Assembly: GCA_016215145.1 (NCBI GenBank)
Contig: JACRLA010000272.1
Span: 1 to 7,295, forward strand
Source: Chloroflexota bacterium
GTDB lineage: Bacteria > Chloroflexota > Anaerolineae > Anaerolineales > VGOW01
Direction: 5' to 3'
DNA: 7,295 bases
A program made the position numbers and the translations under genes. Below are positions 6,113-7,295 of the stretch, piece by piece; within the stretch, counting starts at the first letter, position 1, and the number at the start of each line of letters is the position of its first letter. Under the pieces are notes generated by a model. It made no database searches. It saw nothing but the letters and a program-made list of their open reading frames with translations, and had not been told where the DNA came from.

Positions 6113-6145
6113 CAATCTCTAATCTCCAATTTCCAATCTCCAACT
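6113..6145 (+). repeat. 7-nt tandem repeat array C (leader of the response regulator gene)
   Basis: Four perfectly phased units, CAATCTC, TAATCTC, CAATTTC and CAATCTC (6113-6140), are followed by CAACT and then ATG 6146. The first 15 bases (6113-6127) are an exact inverted copy of 5577-5591 in array B, so the two arrays flank the Roadblock gene as inverted repeats. The array occupies the whole predicted leader and contains no Shine-Dalgarno sequence. Confidence 0.88.
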
Positions 6146-6820
6146 ATGAACCCACGTATCCTTGTTGTCGAAGACGAAGACAAAATTTCTGATCTGTTGC
6201 GGCGCGGCTTGTCCTACGAAGGTTATCGTGTAGATGTGGCGCGTGATGGTCAAACAGGATTGAACCTCGCCCGTGATAATCCGCCCGATCTGGTGATCCT
6301 CGATTGGATGTTGCCGGGCATGGACGGACTCGAAGTCTGTCGCCGCCTCCGCAGTGGCGGCCCCGTGCCGATCATCATCCTCACCGCGCGCGACTCCGTC
6401 GCCGATCGAGTCATCGGGCTCGACGCGGGCGCCGACGATTACATGATCAAACCATTTTCGTTTGACGAACTTCTGGCGCGTTTGCGTGCCTTGCTTCGCC
6501 GCGCCTCACCGCAATCGCCCGAAGTTTTAAAATTCGCCGACCTCACGCTAGACACTGGCACGCGCCGCGCCTTTCGTGGTGAACGCGCCATTGATCTCAC
6601 CGCCAAAGAATATGAATTGCTCGAACTCTTCATGCGGAATCCGCGTCAGGTGTTAACGCGCGACGTGATCTTTGATCGCGTGTGGAGTTACGACTTCGGC
6701 GGCGAGAGCAACATCATCGAAGTCTACATCCGCTACCTGCGCCAAAAGCTCGAAGGCGAAAACGAAGCGCGATTATTACACACCGTGCGCGGTGTAGGTT
6801 ACGTGCTGCGCGAGGAATAG
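6146..6820 (+). CDS. OmpR/PhoB-family two-component response regulator
   Basis: This 224-residue cytoplasmic transcription factor has a receiver domain (about 3-116) with the acidic pocket Glu9-Asp10, phosphoacceptor Asp53 (in LVILDWMLPGMDG), Thr80 and Lys102 (in MIKPF). A winged helix-turn-helix DNA-binding domain (about 128-222) follows, with the recognition helix near 188-201 and the wing at VRGVGYVLRE. All phosphorylation residues are intact. The start at 6146 is chosen because the product then begins directly with the receiver strand (MNPRILVVEDE). An in-frame ATG at 6095 lies upstream of the predicted transcription start and would add 17 residues encoded by promoter and repeat DNA. No ribosome site is visible; heptamer array C ends 5 nt before ATG. 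The sensor kinase follows after 109 bp. Autoregulation through the palindromic promoter region is possible but unproven. Confidence 0.96.
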   Translation: MNPRILVVEDEDKISDLLRRGLSYEGYRVDVARDGQTGLNLARDNPPDLVILDWMLPGMDGLEVCRRLRSGGPVPIIILTARDSVADRVIGLDAGADDYMIKPFSFDELLARLRALLRRASPQSPEVLKFADLTLDTGTRRAFRGERAIDLTAKEYELLELFMRNPRQVLTRDVIFDRVWSYDFGGESNIIEVYIRYLRQKLEGENEARLLHTVRGVGYVLREE

Positions 6821-6823
6821 CCT

Positions 6824-6929
6824 ATAGCGAATGGTAGATAGCAAATGGCGAATGGTTCTTGCGAACCGCCATTGGCTATTCGCCGTCGGCTATTCGCTAT
6901 CTGCGATAAGCCATTCGCCATCTGCCATC
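6824..6929 (+). repeat. 7-nt tandem repeat array D with inverted halves (between regulator and kinase genes)
   Basis: The left half has four phased units (ATAGCGA, ATGGTAG, ATAGCAA, ATGGCGA; 6824-6851). The right half has eight in exact phase (6869-6924), consensus CYATYYG, for example CTATTCG at 6876 and 6890 and CCATCTG at 6918, then CCATC and ATG 6930. The halves are inverted relative to each other, so the transcript can fold into a long imperfect hairpin. Its tip is GGTTC-TTGC-GAACC (6854-6867), and ATAGCGAAT (6824-6832) pairs with 6892-6900 at the base. The tail (6901-6929) stays single-stranded next to the kinase start. No Shine-Dalgarno sequence is present and there is no T-run after the hairpin. 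Confidence 0.85.
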
Positions 6930-7295
6930 ATGTCAATCCGCCTTCGCCTCGCTCTGTGGTATAGCGCGATCCTCGCCGTCGTCATTAGTTTGTTTGGCAT
7001 CGTGGTTTGGGGTGTGCTGGTCTTCAGCCTCACCAACCAAATGGATGAACGCCTGAATCAAACAGCCGAACAAGTGGTGCGTGTCAGCTCGGTCACACCC
7101 ATCAGCGATCTCTCCATCCTCACCATCCCTCAACTAGATATTTTTCAAGCCGACGGACTCTACATCCAAGTCTTTGATACGTCGGGAAGAATACGCGGCG
7201 CATCGCAGAACATCAATCGTCTGGAGCAGCCACTTGATTCCGACACGCTCGGCGCGAGCGAGAAAACGATTCGCAGCGTGATCGTCAATCGCGCG
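6930..7295 (+). CDS. Sensor histidine kinase, N-terminal part (runs off the right edge)
   Basis: An open frame starts at ATG 6930 and runs 122 codons to the window edge without a stop. The protein begins with a short basic stretch (MSIRLRL) and a long hydrophobic segment (about 8-34), the usual first membrane helix of OmpR-type partner kinases. A predicted extracytoplasmic sensor region follows (35 onward), with Asp/Gln-rich helix DERLNQTAEQVV (39-50) and a strand-like segment GLYIQVFDTSGRIRG (76-90) of the kind found in two-helix periplasmic sensors. The second membrane helix, HAMP, His-box and ATPase domains lie beyond the window, so the kinase call rests on the N-terminal pattern and position directly after a response regulator gene in the same direction. 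The signal sensed is unknown. Start: heptamer array D ends 5 nt before ATG and no ribosome site is visible. Confidence 0.85.
   Translation, partial: MSIRLRLALWYSAILAVVISLFGIVVWGVLVFSLTNQMDERLNQTAEQVVRVSSVTPISDLSILTIPQLDIFQADGLYIQVFDTSGRIRGASQNINRLEQPLDSDTLGASEKTIRSVIVNRA

Noticed and set aside
6095..6145. Upstream in-frame ATG that would lengthen the response regulator by 17 residues
   Set aside because: It overlaps the predicted -10 box and the repeat leader; the receiver domain starts naturally at 6146.
5568..6145. Mobile element bounded by inverted repeats B and C
   Set aside because: No transposase and no target-site duplication; the repeats belong to a wider heptamer family that also occurs elsewhere in the window.
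6824..6929. Intrinsic terminator after the response regulator
   Set aside because: The hairpin is imperfect and has no T-run; it lies inside a likely two-gene operon.

Overview
The window looks like chromosomal DNA of a Chloroflexota bacterium, probably near Anaerolineae. This is an inference from general gene style: a groESL operon under a CIRCE operator, a membrane-anchored TPR protein with a Pro/Thr-rich tail, a small SWIM zinc-finger protein, a Roadblock/LC7 protein and 7-nt intergenic repeats. No rRNA or other taxonomic marker is present. There is no sign of phage, insertion sequence, CRISPR array or tRNA.

Layout. Positions 1-188 (minus) hold the start of a small SWIM zinc-finger gene that runs off the left edge. 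It has a good sigma-A type promoter (317-345) and a terminator-like hairpin in its leader. Diverging from it, 499-1818 (plus) encodes a membrane-anchored TPR protein. A palindrome (1823-1851) and a near-consensus promoter (1894-1922) follow. A perfect CIRCE operator at the predicted transcription start leads into groES (2015-2335) and groEL (2368-3999). A bidirectional terminator (4020-4059) separates groEL from three minus-strand genes: a 65-residue two-helix membrane protein (4058-4255), an MFS transporter (4392-5567) and a Roadblock/LC7 protein (5662-6063). A compact divergent promoter region (6070-6106) separates these from a plus-strand two-component pair: an OmpR/PhoB-type response regulator (6146-6820) and a sensor histidine kinase (6930 to the right edge, incomplete).

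How the genes work together. groES and groEL form a classical HrcA/CIRCE-controlled chaperonin operon. The regulator and kinase are a cognate pair in one transcription unit. Nothing in the sequence proves a link between them and the Roadblock protein or the transporter, although the Roadblock gene shares their divergent promoter region.

The most unusual feature is a set of degenerate 7-nt tandem repeat arrays filling four intergenic gaps (4278-4396, 5571-5655, 6113-6145, 6824-6929). Three of them run, in strict 7-nt phase and pyrimidine-rich on the sense strand, to within 3-5 nt of the start codons of the transporter, regulator and kinase. None of these three genes has a visible Shine-Dalgarno sequence, while the SWIM, 65-residue, groES and groEL genes do. 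The Roadblock gene appears to be leaderless. The window therefore seems to contain three kinds of translation start. The heptamer leaders are the best candidate here for something undescribed, but their function is an inference.
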